Positions 34,889 to 43,407 of a stretch of DNA of 64,000 nt are shown here, one piece after another (the first letter of the stretch is position 1; the number at the start of each line of letters is the position of its first letter). Source of the stretch: Occultella kanbiaonis (GTDB lineage: Bacteria; Actinomycetota; Actinomycetes; Actinomycetales; Beutenbergiaceae); NCBI RefSeq assembly GCF_009708215.1, contig NZ_CP046175.1, positions 1,302,001 to 1,366,000 on the forward strand, read 5' to 3'. The position numbers were made by a program, and so were the translations under genes. The notes under the pieces were generated by a model that was not told the origin of the DNA, did no database searches, and worked only from the letters and a program-made list of their open reading frames with translations.

Positions 34889-34919
34889 ACTCTCTGACCT
34901 GTAGCGCGCTATAGGTCAA
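34889..34919 (-). promoter_or_regulatory. MerR-type promoter of the aldo/keto reductase: dyad within a 19 bp spacer
   Basis: On the minus strand a -35 TTGACC (34919-34914) and -10 GAGAGT (34894-34889) are separated by exactly 19 bases (34895-34913). A dyad 34895-34918 with arms TGACCT and AGGTCA around TAGCGCGCTA (one mismatched pair) fills the spacer. Over-long 19 bp spacers with a central dyad are the hallmark of MerR-activated promoters. Confidence 0.75.
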
Positions 34920-34958
34920 GCCCTTGATCGACGGCCTCCCGCGGCGCACGATGGACCG

Positions 34959-35351
34959 GTGGCTACCTACACACCTGCCGAGACCGAGGCTCGCAGCGGA
35001 TTCAGCATCGGGACCCTGCGCTACTACGAACGGGTCGGGCTGCTCTACGACATCGCCCGCGACAGCAGCGGGCGGCGCGTGTTCACCGACCGGGACCTGG
35101 AGTGGTTGGAGATCCTGCGCTGCCTGCGTGACACCGGGATGCCGATCGCCCAGATGCAGCGGTACGCCGACCTCACCGTCAACGACGGCTCCGTCTCCGA
35201 GCGCCTGGAGATCCTGCGCCAGCACGACGACGCGGTGACCGACCAGCTGGCGCAGCTGCGCCAGTGGCGGCGGCACCTGCGGGACAAGATCGCCTACTAC
35301 GAGGGCGTCCAGGAGCAGGCGCCGCCCGGACCCGGCACACTGACCGGGTGA
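34959..35351 (+). CDS. MerR family transcriptional regulator
   Basis: 130 residues. N-terminal MerR HTH/wing: SGFSIGTLRYYERVGLLYD and RRVFTDRDLEWLEILRCLRD, followed by the long dimerisation helix (LEILRQHDDAVTDQLAQLRQ, then WRRHLRDKIAYYEG). There is no Cys cluster, so it is not a classical metal sensor; the pattern fits the aldo/keto-reductase-linked MerR regulators. GTG start at 34959, CACGAT (34947-34952) 6 bases before it: leaderless. It probably binds the dyad at 34895-34918 and activates the divergent reductase. Overlaps the DUF456 gene by GTGA. Confidence 0.92.
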   Translation: MATYTPAETEARSGFSIGTLRYYERVGLLYDIARDSSGRRVFTDRDLEWLEILRCLRDTGMPIAQMQRYADLTVNDGSVSERLEILRQHDDAVTDQLAQLRQWRRHLRDKIAYYEGVQEQAPPGPGTLTG

Positions 35352-35824
35352 GTGCACTCGAGGTCATCTGCGCCCTGATCATGGTGGTCGGCCTGTTCGG
35401 CGTGGTCGTCCAGGTCCTGCCGGGCTCCCTGATCGTGCTCGGGGCCGTGCTCATCTGGGCGATCGCCGCCGGCGGCGGCGCCTGGTGGGTGTTCGTGATA
35501 GGGGCGCTGGCCGTGGTGGCCGCGGGCGTGGGCAAGTACCTGCTCGCCGGACGCGGGCTGAAGCGGGCCGGGGTGCCGAACTCGACGCTGATCTGGGGCG
35601 GGATCGCCGGCGTGGTCGGGTTCTTCGTGGTGCCGGTGATCGGTCTCCCGCTGTTCTTCGTGCTCGCGGTGTTCCTCGCCGAGTGGATCCGCCTGCGGGA
35701 CCTGGCACCCGCCTGGTCCTCCACGAAGTCGGCGTTGAGGGCCACCGGTGTGACGATCCTCGTGGAGCTCGCCGGCGCGATGGTCGCGATCGGCGCCTGG
35801 GTCGTGGGCCTGATCGTCACCTGA
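35348..35824 (+). CDS. DUF456 family membrane protein
   Basis: 158 residues with four to five spans (ALEVICALIMVVGLFGVVVQ; LIVLGAVLIWAIAAGG; WVFVIGALAVVAAGVGKYLL; GGIAGVVGFFVVPVIGLPLF; TILVELAGAMVAIGAWVVGL). The G-x-LPG-type turn (VQVLPGSLI) and GLPLFFVLAVFLAEW are features of DUF456. Unknown function. GTG start overlaps the MerR stop by four bases, so it is coupled to the regulator. Confidence 0.85.
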   Translation: MSALEVICALIMVVGLFGVVVQVLPGSLIVLGAVLIWAIAAGGGAWWVFVIGALAVVAAGVGKYLLAGRGLKRAGVPNSTLIWGGIAGVVGFFVVPVIGLPLFFVLAVFLAEWIRLRDLAPAWSSTKSALRATGVTILVELAGAMVAIGAWVVGLIVT

Positions 35825-35878
35825 GCGGTGGACGCCTCGTTCACCGGTGTCGGCGGTGACGCCTAGTCTTGAGGTGCC

Positions 35879-38359
35879 ATGACCTCACTGTTCGACAACC
35901 TCCCGCTGCCCGGTCTCTCCGCGTCCGCCGACGCCCACCTGCCCCGGGTGATGCCACCACGCGACCCGGATGCGCAGACGTCCCCCGAGGGCCGAGACGG
36001 CAACGGCGAGAACGGGCCCGGATCGCTCGCCGCCGAGGCCCTGTTGGACGGATTGAACCCGCAGCAACGTGCGGCCGTGGTGCACGAGGGCGGGCAGCTG
36101 CTGATCATCGCCGGGGCAGGTTCGGGCAAGACCCGGGTGCTGACCCACCGGATCGCGTACCTGCTCGCGACCGGTCGCGCGCGCACCGGCGAGATCCTCG
36201 CGATCACGTTCACGAACAAGGCCGCCGCTGAGATGCGCGAGCGGGTCAGCGAGCTCGTGGGACCCCGCGCCCGGAACATGTGGGTCTCCACGTTCCACTC
36301 CGCGTGTGTGCGCATTCTGCGTCGCGAGGCCAAGACCCTCGGGCTGCGCTCCAACTTCTCGATCTACGACGCCGCCGACTCCCAGCGCCTGATGCTCCTG
36401 GTCTGCCGCGAGCTCGACCTGGACCCGAAGCGGTTCCCCCCGAAGGCGTTCTCGAACCGGGTCTCCGACCTCAAGAACGAACTCGTCGACCCGGACGACT
36501 ACGCGAAGACGGTCGGGGACTCCAACCCGTTCGAGCAGAACCTGGCTGCGGCGTACCGGCTCTACAACGAGCGGTTGCGCCAGGCGCACGCCCTCGACTT
36601 CGACGACCTGATCATGACGACAGTGAACCTGCTCCAGGCGTTCCCGAACGTCGCCGAGCACTACCGGCGCCGGTTCCGGCACATCCTCGTGGACGAGTAC
36701 CAGGACACCAACCAGGCCCAGTACATGCTGGTGCGCGAGCTGGCCGGCGTCCCGCTGGATCCGTCCGACGGCGCCGCCGAGGCGAAGGACAACGACCTGC
36801 CGACGGCGGAACTCACCGTCGTCGGTGACGCGGACCAGTCCATCTACGCGTTCCGCGGCGCGACGATCCGCAACATCGTCGAGTTCGAGAGCGACTACCC
36901 GGACGCGACGACGGTCCTGCTCGAGCAGAACTACCGCTCCACGCAGACGATCCTGAGCGCCGCCAACGCCGTCATCTCCCGCAACCCGGACCGCCGGGCG
37001 AAGAACCTCTGGACCGACAGCGGCTCCGGCCCGCAGATCATCGGGTACGTCGCGGACAGCGAGCACGAGGAGGCCCGGTTCATCGCCGAGGAGATCGACC
37101 GGCTCGGTGACTCCGACGGCGTCCGTCCCGGCGACGTGGCGATCTTCTACCGGACGAACGCCCAGTCGCGGGCACTGGAGGAGGTCCTGATCCGCGTCGG
37201 GCTGCCGTACAAGGTGGTCGGTGGCACCAGGTTCTACGAGCGCCGCGAGGTCAAGGACGCGATCGCCTACCTGCGGGCGATCGCCAATCCGGACGACGCG
37301 ATCAACCTGCGCCGGATCCTGAACGTCCCCAAGCGCGGCGTGGGGGACCGGGCCGAGGCCATGATCACCGCGCACTCCGAGCGGGAGCGGATCTCGTTCG
37401 GGGCCGCGATCTCCGACGCCGAGAACGTGATCGGCCTCGCCACCAGGTCACTGACGGCGGTCCGCGGCTTCGCGACCCTGATGACCGGCCTGCGGGAACT
37501 CGCCGCGGGCGGAGCCTCGCCGGCGGAGGTGCTGGACGCGGCACTGGACCGGTCCGGCTATCTCGCCGAGTTGCGCGCGAGCGACGACCCGCAGGACGCC
37601 TCCCGCGTGGAGAACCTCGCCGAGCTGCACGCCGTTGCCACCGAGTTCTCCGAGAGTGATCCGGACGGTGACCTCGGCGACTTCCTCGAGCGGGTCGCGC
37701 TGGTCGCCGACACCGACCAGATCCCCGACGACGACGACGATCGCGGCGTGGTCACCCTGATGACGGTCCACACCGCGAAGGGGCTGGAGTTCCCGGTGGT
37801 CTTCGTCACCGGCCTCGAGGACGGGACGTTCCCGCACCAGCGTTCCCTCGCGGACGAGACGGAGCTCGCCGAGGAGCGCCGGCTCGCGTACGTCGCGCTG
37901 ACCCGGGCGCGGCAGCGGCTGTACCTGTCCCGGGCGGCGGTCCGGACGGCCTGGGGGATGCCCAACGAGTTGCCGGCCAGCCGGTTCATCGCGGACATCC
38001 CCGAGGAGCTGATGGACTGGAAGCGCCGAGAGTCGTCGATGGCCACCCTGCGGGGCGGATCCTTCACCGGTGGGTACCGGAACCGCGGGGACGGCGGCCG
38101 CAGCGGGTCCCGCGGGCCGTCCGCCCCACCGGTCCGCACCACCCGCGCGGATGCGGGCACGCCGTCGTTCGGCTCGGCGAAGCCCCGCGCCGACACGCCG
38201 TCGGTGGACGTCGGTGACCGGGTGACCCACGACGCCTACGGCATGGGCCGGGTGATCGCCGTCGAGAGCACCGGCGCCAACGCCGTCGCGAAGATCGACT
38301 TCGGATCCAGCGGCACGAAGCGACTGCTGTTGCGGTACTCCCCGGTGACCAAGCTCTAG
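35879..38359 (+). CDS. pcrA: ATP-dependent DNA helicase PcrA/UvrD
   Basis: Superfamily 1A 3'-5' helicase for repair and for handling stalled RNA polymerase. 826 residues. Helicase motif I is GAGSGKTRVLTHRI, Ia TFTNKAAAEM, II ILVDEYQDTN, III VVGDADQSIYAFRGA, IV LEQNYRST, V TVHTAKGLEFPVVFVTGLED and VI YVALTRARQRL. A low-complexity Gly/Arg/Ser linker (about 725-765) leads to the C-terminal RNA-polymerase-binding Tudor-like domain (DVGDRVTHDAYGMGRVIAVE). The ATG at 35879 has TAGTCT (35864-35869) 9 bases before it. Neighbourhood (sucCD, perM, purN, purH further on) matches that of mycobacteria. Confidence 0.96.
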   Translation: MTSLFDNLPLPGLSASADAHLPRVMPPRDPDAQTSPEGRDGNGENGPGSLAAEALLDGLNPQQRAAVVHEGGQLLIIAGAGSGKTRVLTHRIAYLLATGRARTGEILAITFTNKAAAEMRERVSELVGPRARNMWVSTFHSACVRILRREAKTLGLRSNFSIYDAADSQRLMLLVCRELDLDPKRFPPKAFSNRVSDLKNELVDPDDYAKTVGDSNPFEQNLAAAYRLYNERLRQAHALDFDDLIMTTVNLLQAFPNVAEHYRRRFRHILVDEYQDTNQAQYMLVRELAGVPLDPSDGAAEAKDNDLPTAELTVVGDADQSIYAFRGATIRNIVEFESDYPDATTVLLEQNYRSTQTILSAANAVISRNPDRRAKNLWTDSGSGPQIIGYVADSEHEEARFIAEEIDRLGDSDGVRPGDVAIFYRTNAQSRALEEVLIRVGLPYKVVGGTRFYERREVKDAIAYLRAIANPDDAINLRRILNVPKRGVGDRAEAMITAHSERERISFGAAISDAENVIGLATRSLTAVRGFATLMTGLRELAAGGASPAEVLDAALDRSGYLAELRASDDPQDASRVENLAELHAVATEFSESDPDGDLGDFLERVALVADTDQIPDDDDDRGVVTLMTVHTAKGLEFPVVFVTGLEDGTFPHQRSLADETELAEERRLAYVALTRARQRLYLSRAAVRTAWGMPNELPASRFIADIPEELMDWKRRESSMATLRGGSFTGGYRNRGDGGRSGSRGPSAPPVRTTRADAGTPSFGSAKPRADTPSVDVGDRVTHDAYGMGRVIAVESTGANAVAKIDFGSSGTKRLLLRYSPVTKL

Positions 38360-38362
38360 GCG

Positions 38363-38383
38363 CCGGCGGGTCTATCCCGCCGG
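38363..38383. terminator. Hairpin between pcrA and the convergent acetyltransferase
   Basis: CCGGCGGG (38363-38370) and CCCGCCGG (38376-38383) with loop TCTAT, starting 4 bases after the pcrA stop and spanning the stop codon of the convergent gene. Confidence 0.6.
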
Positions 38384-39259
38384 GGTGATGCCCACGTTCG
38401 CCATGTCCACGACGCGTCGGTAGCCGATCGCCTCGTAGATCCTGTTCGAGGTGGGGTTCGCCTGGTCGGTGAACAGGCACATCCGCAGTCGGTCGGCCAG
38501 GTGTCGGGCGGTCAGTTCAGCGACGACGTGGGAGGCGATGCCGCGGCCCCGGTCGCGCTTGGGCGTGTAGACCGGCGCGATCCGGACGACCCCGAACGCG
38601 GGCGGGCTGGTGCCGGTCAGGTGCACCGATCGGCCGTCCGGATCGGTGAACAGCCAGTACCCGCCCGCCGTGATCGCGCGGCGGACACGATCCGGGTCGG
38701 GGCCGAAGCCACGGTCCGGATCCCGACCGGTCTGCTCCTGTGCGTCGCGGTGGAACGCCGCGCACCAGTCCAGGACGAGCTCGGCATCCGAGACCTCGGC
38801 CCGCCGCAGCACCCCGGGCACCGCGGGCGGCCGGACCACCTCGCGGCACTCGAACAGCCTGGTGTGCTGGGCGATCGCCGAGGCCCCACCCCAGAGGCGC
38901 ACGGTCTCGTCGGCGAAGACCCGGGCCGCCGGAAGTGCCCCGTTGCAGCCGCCAGGATGTTCGCCACTGTCGCGCAGCGATCCGGCAAGAAGGCGGGCAG
39001 CATCGTCCGGCATCGGCAGCACGAACACCGGGTACGGGGGCTGCGCCGCGGTGCGCATGGCGAGCCCGATGACCGTGTCGCCGTCGGTCATGGTGGCCCA
39101 CCAGTGCGGGTGGGCCGGGGCTGGAACGCCGGCGGCCTGCTCGCCGGCGGCGCGTTCGGTCGTCGTGGCGACCACGCTGCCGACCACCGGGTCCCCGGCC
39201 AGCCCCGGGCGGGCGATCGCGAGGAACTCTGCCGGATCGGTGTGGAACGTGACCTTCAC
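38372..39259 (-). CDS. GNAT family acetyltransferase
   Basis: 295 residues. The C-terminal GNAT core is visible: VVRIAPVYTPKRDRGRGIAS (acetyl-CoA pyrophosphate loop R-x2-G-x-G/A variant RGRGIAS), then HVVAELTARHLADRLRMCLF and PTSNRIYEAIGYRRV (the conserved N-x2-Y...GY end). The N-terminal 140 residues form a less conserved second GNAT-like half. The substrate is unknown. GTG start at 39259; TACAGT (39272-39267) 7 bases before it and no Shine-Dalgarno: probably leaderless. Confidence 0.85.
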   Translation of the reverse strand: MKVTFHTDPAEFLAIARPGLAGDPVVGSVVATTTERAAGEQAAGVPAPAHPHWWATMTDGDTVIGLAMRTAAQPPYPVFVLPMPDDAARLLAGSLRDSGEHPGGCNGALPAARVFADETVRLWGGASAIAQHTRLFECREVVRPPAVPGVLRRAEVSDAELVLDWCAAFHRDAQEQTGRDPDRGFGPDPDRVRRAITAGGYWLFTDPDGRSVHLTGTSPPAFGVVRIAPVYTPKRDRGRGIASHVVAELTARHLADRLRMCLFTDQANPTSNRIYEAIGYRRVVDMANVGITPAG

Positions 39260-39353
39260 CGGACCGACTGTAGGGCGGGCGGCCGCAGCGCGGCAGGGCC
39301 TACCTGCCGACCGGCGCGGCCGTCACGATCAGTCCTGCCCGGCGCAGCCGCTG

Positions 39354-39397
39354 CCGACGGCGGGGCGGTGCACCCAGGTGCACCGCCCCGCCGTCGG
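39354..39397. terminator. Strong hairpin downstream of the TAP-type hydrolase
   Basis: Perfect 20 bp stem: 39354-39373 (begins CCGACGGCGGGGCGG) with 39378-39397, loop CCAG. It is 25 bases beyond the hydrolase stop. The other side continues with a T-rich TCTTGCTTGTT (39403-39413) on the plus strand, but the gene it serves reads the minus strand. Confidence 0.8.
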
Positions 39398-39422
39398 GCC
39401 GGGTCTTGCTTGTTCCGGCCCG

Positions 39423-41114
39423 TCAGCCGACCGGGACCGTCGCCGGCACCTGGCCCTGCGCCGCCGCCGTGAACGGGGCGAGGTCCTGCTCGCAGGTCGC
39501 CCCGTCGGTGGCCTCGAGATCGATCAGGTAGTTCGTGATCGCCGCGTCGGCGCACGCGCTCGGGGTGATCAGGGTGGTGTGGCCGTAGCCCTCGACCGTG
39601 AGCATTCGGGCGTCGCGCCACAGGTCCGCGTAGGGCTGCGTGAACGCGTACGGCGTCGCCGGGTCGTAGCGGGTCCCGATGACCAGCACCGGGGCGTGGG
39701 TGCCCTGCTCCCACGGGCCCGTGTACCGGTCCTCGTCGGCCACCGGAGTGAACTCGCACTGGATGCCGACCCAGGCCCTGGCGGTGCCGAAGTGCGGTGC
39801 CTCCACCTCTGCCGCGGCCGCCTGCGCCGGGTAGTCGAGCGCGGTGCCGGGGTGCTCCCCGTCGACGCACATGCTCGCCAGCGCACCGCCCATCGAGGGG
39901 TAGTCCTCGAGGATCCCGACCCGGCGGAGCAGGTCCTGGATCGAGTCGTTCCCGAGCGAGTCCTCCCGCGCGGACAGGGTGCCCGGCTGTTCGGGGACCG
40001 GGACCAGCGAGGCCAGCGCGGCAGCGAGGTCCGCCCAGCCGGCCGGCGCGTACAGCGACGAGAAGATCGTGGTGACGGCGTCGTCATAGCCGATCGTGAT
40101 GGTGGTCCCGTCGCCAAGCGGCACCTCGACGGGCTCGGCCCGCAACTGCGCGAACAGGTCATCCATCACCTGCTCCGGGTCGCCGAGGGCGGCCAGTGCG
40201 CAGCCCTGTGGTCCGGCCTCGGCGCACAGGCGCAGGAACTGCTCGTAGGTCTCGCTCGCAGCGACCGCCTGACCGGTCCGGCGCCCGATGCTCCGGTCGT
40301 CACCCAGGCCCGTGTAGGCCTCCGGGTCCATCGTGCCGTCCAGCACCAGGGCGCGGATCCGGTCCGGGAACAGCGCCCCGTACGTCGCACCGAGGTACGT
40401 GCCGTAGGAGTAGCCGAGGTAGTTCAGCTCCGTGTCGCCCACGGCTTGGCGCAGCAGATCCAGGTCCCGGGCCACGTTCGCCGTGGAGGACGTCGCGATC
40501 CGGTCACCGGAGATCGCGGTGCACGAGGCACCGGCCACCGCCCAGGACCCGATGAATCGCGCCTCCTGCTGGGGGCCGACCGGGAACGCCTCGAGGGTCG
40601 AGGCCCAACGGGCTTCCGCGTCGGCGTTGCGGAAGCAGGTCACCGGGTCGGAGAGCCCCACACCGCGTGGATCGAACCCGATGATGTCGAACCGGGCGCG
40701 CAGCTCCGGGCCGTAGGCCTGCGGGCCGAGCGCCTGGAGGTTCGCCACTCCGGGGCCGCCAGGGCCGCCGAAGTTCAGGAACAGCGAGCCGATCCGCTGC
40801 TCCGCGTCGGTGGCCGGAAGCCGGGTGAGCGCGATCGTCGTGGTCGGGCCGTTCGGGTCGTCGTAGTCGCTCGGCACCTCGGCGCTCGCGCACTCGAAGC
40901 CTTCCAGTCCCTCGCCGCAGGCCTCCCAGAGGAGGTCCGGGATGGGTGCTTCCACCTGCGCGGCGTCGTCCGGCGGTGGTGCGGGCTCTGCGCCCGCGGA
41001 CGGGGCCGCGCCGGCGGCCGTGGCGCCGCCGAGCAGGAGCCCGGCGGCCGCCAGTGCGGCGAACGCGGCGGTGCGTGATCGTGATGGTCTGAGGTCCCCC
41101 GTGATCTGTGTCAT
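39423..41114 (-). CDS. Secreted alpha/beta hydrolase, tripeptidyl aminopeptidase (TAP) type
   Basis: 563 residues. Signal peptide at the N-terminus (RTAAFAALAAAGLLLGGATA then AGAAPSAGA; Sec-type). The catalytic domain has the oxyanion loop LFLNFGGPGGPG, the nucleophile Ser in YLGYSYGTYLGATYG, an Asp in LVIGTRYDPATPY and the His in EGYGHTTLITPSACADAA within the TAP C-terminal domain. Such enzymes release N-terminal tripeptides or cleave ester/amide bonds outside the cell. ATG at 41114 with AAGGA 6 bases upstream; a longer frame to 41150 is not needed. Six cysteines in the mature part could form disulfides. Transcribed alone, divergent from a lipoprotein gene. The 215 bases upstream (41115-41329) show no other feature. 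Confidence 0.9.
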   Translation of the reverse strand: MTQITGDLRPSRSRTAAFAALAAAGLLLGGATAAGAAPSAGAEPAPPPDDAAQVEAPIPDLLWEACGEGLEGFECASAEVPSDYDDPNGPTTTIALTRLPATDAEQRIGSLFLNFGGPGGPGVANLQALGPQAYGPELRARFDIIGFDPRGVGLSDPVTCFRNADAEARWASTLEAFPVGPQQEARFIGSWAVAGASCTAISGDRIATSSTANVARDLDLLRQAVGDTELNYLGYSYGTYLGATYGALFPDRIRALVLDGTMDPEAYTGLGDDRSIGRRTGQAVAASETYEQFLRLCAEAGPQGCALAALGDPEQVMDDLFAQLRAEPVEVPLGDGTTITIGYDDAVTTIFSSLYAPAGWADLAAALASLVPVPEQPGTLSAREDSLGNDSIQDLLRRVGILEDYPSMGGALASMCVDGEHPGTALDYPAQAAAAEVEAPHFGTARAWVGIQCEFTPVADEDRYTGPWEQGTHAPVLVIGTRYDPATPYAFTQPYADLWRDARMLTVEGYGHTTLITPSACADAAITNYLIDLEATDGATCEQDLAPFTAAAQGQVPATVPVG

Positions 41115-41329
41115 ACCGTCCTTGCTAACAGCGGAGCCGGACCACGGCAATGGCTGAAGGCGTCCCGGAGCCGAGGTTCACCCGGGCGACGGAGGCACCG
41201 CGAGCGCCGTCTCCCCCATGCGGAGGAGGGCGCTCCACCTCAAGGACCGGATCGCAGATCCGATGCTGCGGGCACGGGCGAGGTCTGCGAAGGTGGGGCG
41301 GCGAGCAGACATCGACGAGGGGGACAGCC

Positions 41330-42844
41330 ATGTCGACCAAGCGGGCCGACGTCCACGGTCCGGCCAGGATCACCGGGCGCCTGCTCGCCGTCATCGGAGC
41401 GGGACTGCTGCTTGTGGCCGCCGGCTGCGCGGACTCCGATCCGCAGGGCACGGAGGTCCCCGGTGGTTCCGGTCCCACCGAGCCGACGAGCGGCGCGGAG
41501 ACCAACGGTCCTGACCCTGCCGGTCCGAGCATCGGGGACTGGGTCGAGGTGCCGCCGGGATCGGTCCTGCTGGCCTCGACCGTCGGAACTGCGGTGCTCG
41601 CGGTCGGTGAGGCAGTGCCGAGCGAGGCGGGCGGCGAGAGGCTCGACGGGGCGGTCACCACAACCCGCGACGTCGCCGCCTATGACGCCGCGGGCGCCGT
41701 CCTCTGGGAGTTCCCGGGTGTGGTCGAGGACTACTACGACCCGACCGTGGTGGCCACCACGTCCGGCGTGGCGCTGCTCTCACCGGAGGATGCCGGCACC
41801 CGGCTGACCCTGGTCGACTGGGCCACCGGCGAGGAGGTCTGGAGCCTGGACCCGGACGAGCTCGGCGGGTGCCGGCAGTGGCGGTTCACCGACCTGCCCG
41901 AATCGGACGTGATCGCGCTGACCTCGGACGGCCCGCCCTGCCCGGGCACCGAGCCCGACCGCGCCGGCGTGGTCACGATCGACGCCGCCACCGGGGCCAC
42001 CCGGGACGCCCACCTGCCCAGCGCCGGCACGATCACCACCGTCCTCGCCCCAGCGACGGCGGAGGTGTGGAGCGTCGAGCTCACCGACACCGTGCTCACC
42101 GTGCAGCGCTTCGACCCCGCGAGCGGCGCCGTGGACGCCCGCGAGTTCGGGCGGGACGCCGAACACGCGCAGGAGCTGCGCGCCCTGAGCGCCCACGAGC
42201 ACAACCGCATCGAACAGGTCGGCCCCGACCTCGCCGTCGTCCAGCGCTGGGGCGAGGAGGGCCTGATCGCCTCCTACCTGATGGACTGGACCACGGAGAT
42301 CCCCGGGTTCACCTCGGGCGACCCGGTCGGCCCGTGCTTCGGTGAGGCACTCGCCGCGAGGGACGTCCCGTCCGCCGGGTGCCTCGCCCAGGACCTCGGT
42401 ACCGACGATGCGCCGCTCTCATCGGTCGGCTTCGACGGCACCACCCGCTGGGAGCTGCCCGGGAGCGCGGGACTGACGATGGAGGTCCCGGCCCGGGTGA
42501 CCCCGGTGCACGTGGGCCAGGACCGGGCGTGGGTCGTCTCCACCGGGTCGGACCTGCTCACCGCGGTCGACGTCGAGACCGGTGAGCCGCTCTGGGTGGT
42601 CGGCGCCGGGGAGGGCGCCGGCGAGATCAGCCAGGGCTACCTCGCCGAGGGTGGCGTGCTCGTTGCGGCGGTCGCCGGCGCCGCGGGCGGTCCCGGCGAG
42701 GTGGTCCGCGTCGACGTGGCGACCGGCGCCGAACTGGACCGGCACGACTATCCCGGCGGCTGGGTCTCCAGCACGGACACCGCGGCGGTCGTGACCGGCG
42801 CCGAGGCCGCGCTGCTCACGGTCGTCACCGAACCCGTCGGGTGA
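41330..42844 (+). CDS. Lipoprotein with PQQ-like beta-propeller pattern
   Basis: 504 residues. Signal peptide with lipobox (LLLVAAGC, lipid-modified Cys about residue 30), then a Thr/Ser/Glu/Pro-rich linker. The body has repeated strands with the theme D-x-A-[TG]-G-[EA]-x-[LVW], for example LVDWATGEEVWSLDPDELG, TIDAATGATRDAHLP and AVDVETGEPLWVVGAGEG, the signature of PQQ-like beta-propeller blades, though these lack a catalytic site. A cysteine pair (GGCRQWRF, GPPCPG) may be a disulfide. It is probably an outer-surface binding or scaffold protein; no ligand can be named. ATG at 41330 with GAGGGGG 6 bases upstream. An in-frame start at 41150 in the intergenic region is rejected. Confidence 0.85.
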   Translation: MSTKRADVHGPARITGRLLAVIGAGLLLVAAGCADSDPQGTEVPGGSGPTEPTSGAETNGPDPAGPSIGDWVEVPPGSVLLASTVGTAVLAVGEAVPSEAGGERLDGAVTTTRDVAAYDAAGAVLWEFPGVVEDYYDPTVVATTSGVALLSPEDAGTRLTLVDWATGEEVWSLDPDELGGCRQWRFTDLPESDVIALTSDGPPCPGTEPDRAGVVTIDAATGATRDAHLPSAGTITTVLAPATAEVWSVELTDTVLTVQRFDPASGAVDAREFGRDAEHAQELRALSAHEHNRIEQVGPDLAVVQRWGEEGLIASYLMDWTTEIPGFTSGDPVGPCFGEALAARDVPSAGCLAQDLGTDDAPLSSVGFDGTTRWELPGSAGLTMEVPARVTPVHVGQDRAWVVSTGSDLLTAVDVETGEPLWVVGAGEGAGEISQGYLAEGGVLVAAVAGAAGGPGEVVRVDVATGAELDRHDYPGGWVSSTDTAAVVTGAEAALLTVVTEPVG

Positions 42845-42915
42845 GACTGTCGATCCGCGCGAGTCCCGCCCGTCATCACTGCTGACAGCCCATCACCGAC
42901 CGAGAGGCCAATCCG

Positions 42916-43299
42916 ATGAAGTTCCTGGTGCTGATGACCGAGGCGGAGCACTTCGACCGCTGGGATGCCAGCGACGACACGGCGCAACAGGCCGTGCTGG
43001 ACGCCTATGCACGGTTCACCGACGCCGTCCGCGCCCGCGGCGCCCTCCTCTACGGCGACGCTCTCGCCCGCCCCGAGCAGGCCCGGACGCTGCAGCCGGG
43101 CGACGGCGAGCACCGGCCGGTCACGGAGGGGCCGTACGTGGAGTTCGTCGAGCAGCTGGGTGGCTTCTACGTCGTCGAGGCACCTGACCTCGCCGGCGTG
43201 ACCGAGGCAGCGCGGCAGTTGCCGCGGGAGTACACGATCGAGATCCGGCCGTTGCTGGACGTGTACCAGGGGGTGACCTGGCCGCTTCGGGCCGAGTGA
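42916..43299 (+). CDS. YCII/DGPF-domain protein
   Basis: 127 residues, alpha/beta ferredoxin-like dimer of the YCII/DGPF family. MKFLVLMTEAEHFDRWDAS is the first strand; VTEGPYVEFVEQLGGFYVVE (a DGPF-like TEGPYVE turn) and IEIRPLLDVYQ are the later conserved parts. Members are often encoded near extracytoplasmic-function sigma factors, but none is here. Function unknown. It is followed at once by a long hairpin. Confidence 0.85.
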   Translation: MKFLVLMTEAEHFDRWDASDDTAQQAVLDAYARFTDAVRARGALLYGDALARPEQARTLQPGDGEHRPVTEGPYVEFVEQLGGFYVVEAPDLAGVTEAARQLPREYTIEIRPLLDVYQGVTWPLRAE

Positions 43300-43304
43300 G
43301 CAAC

Positions 43305-43344
43305 GGCCGGACCGATTCGGCGCATCGCCGAGAGCGGTCCGGCC
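43305..43344. terminator. Hairpin after the YCII gene
   Basis: GGCCGGACCG (43305-43314) pairs perfectly with CGGTCCGGCC (43335-43344), with an inner CGGCG/CGCCG stem around CAT. Six bases past the stop codon. Confidence 0.75.
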
Positions 43345-43407
43345 GGAACCGCGTGCCGCGCCCTAGGCTCGGTCCGAACGAAGAGGCGAGTCGGACCGGA
43401 GGAGATC

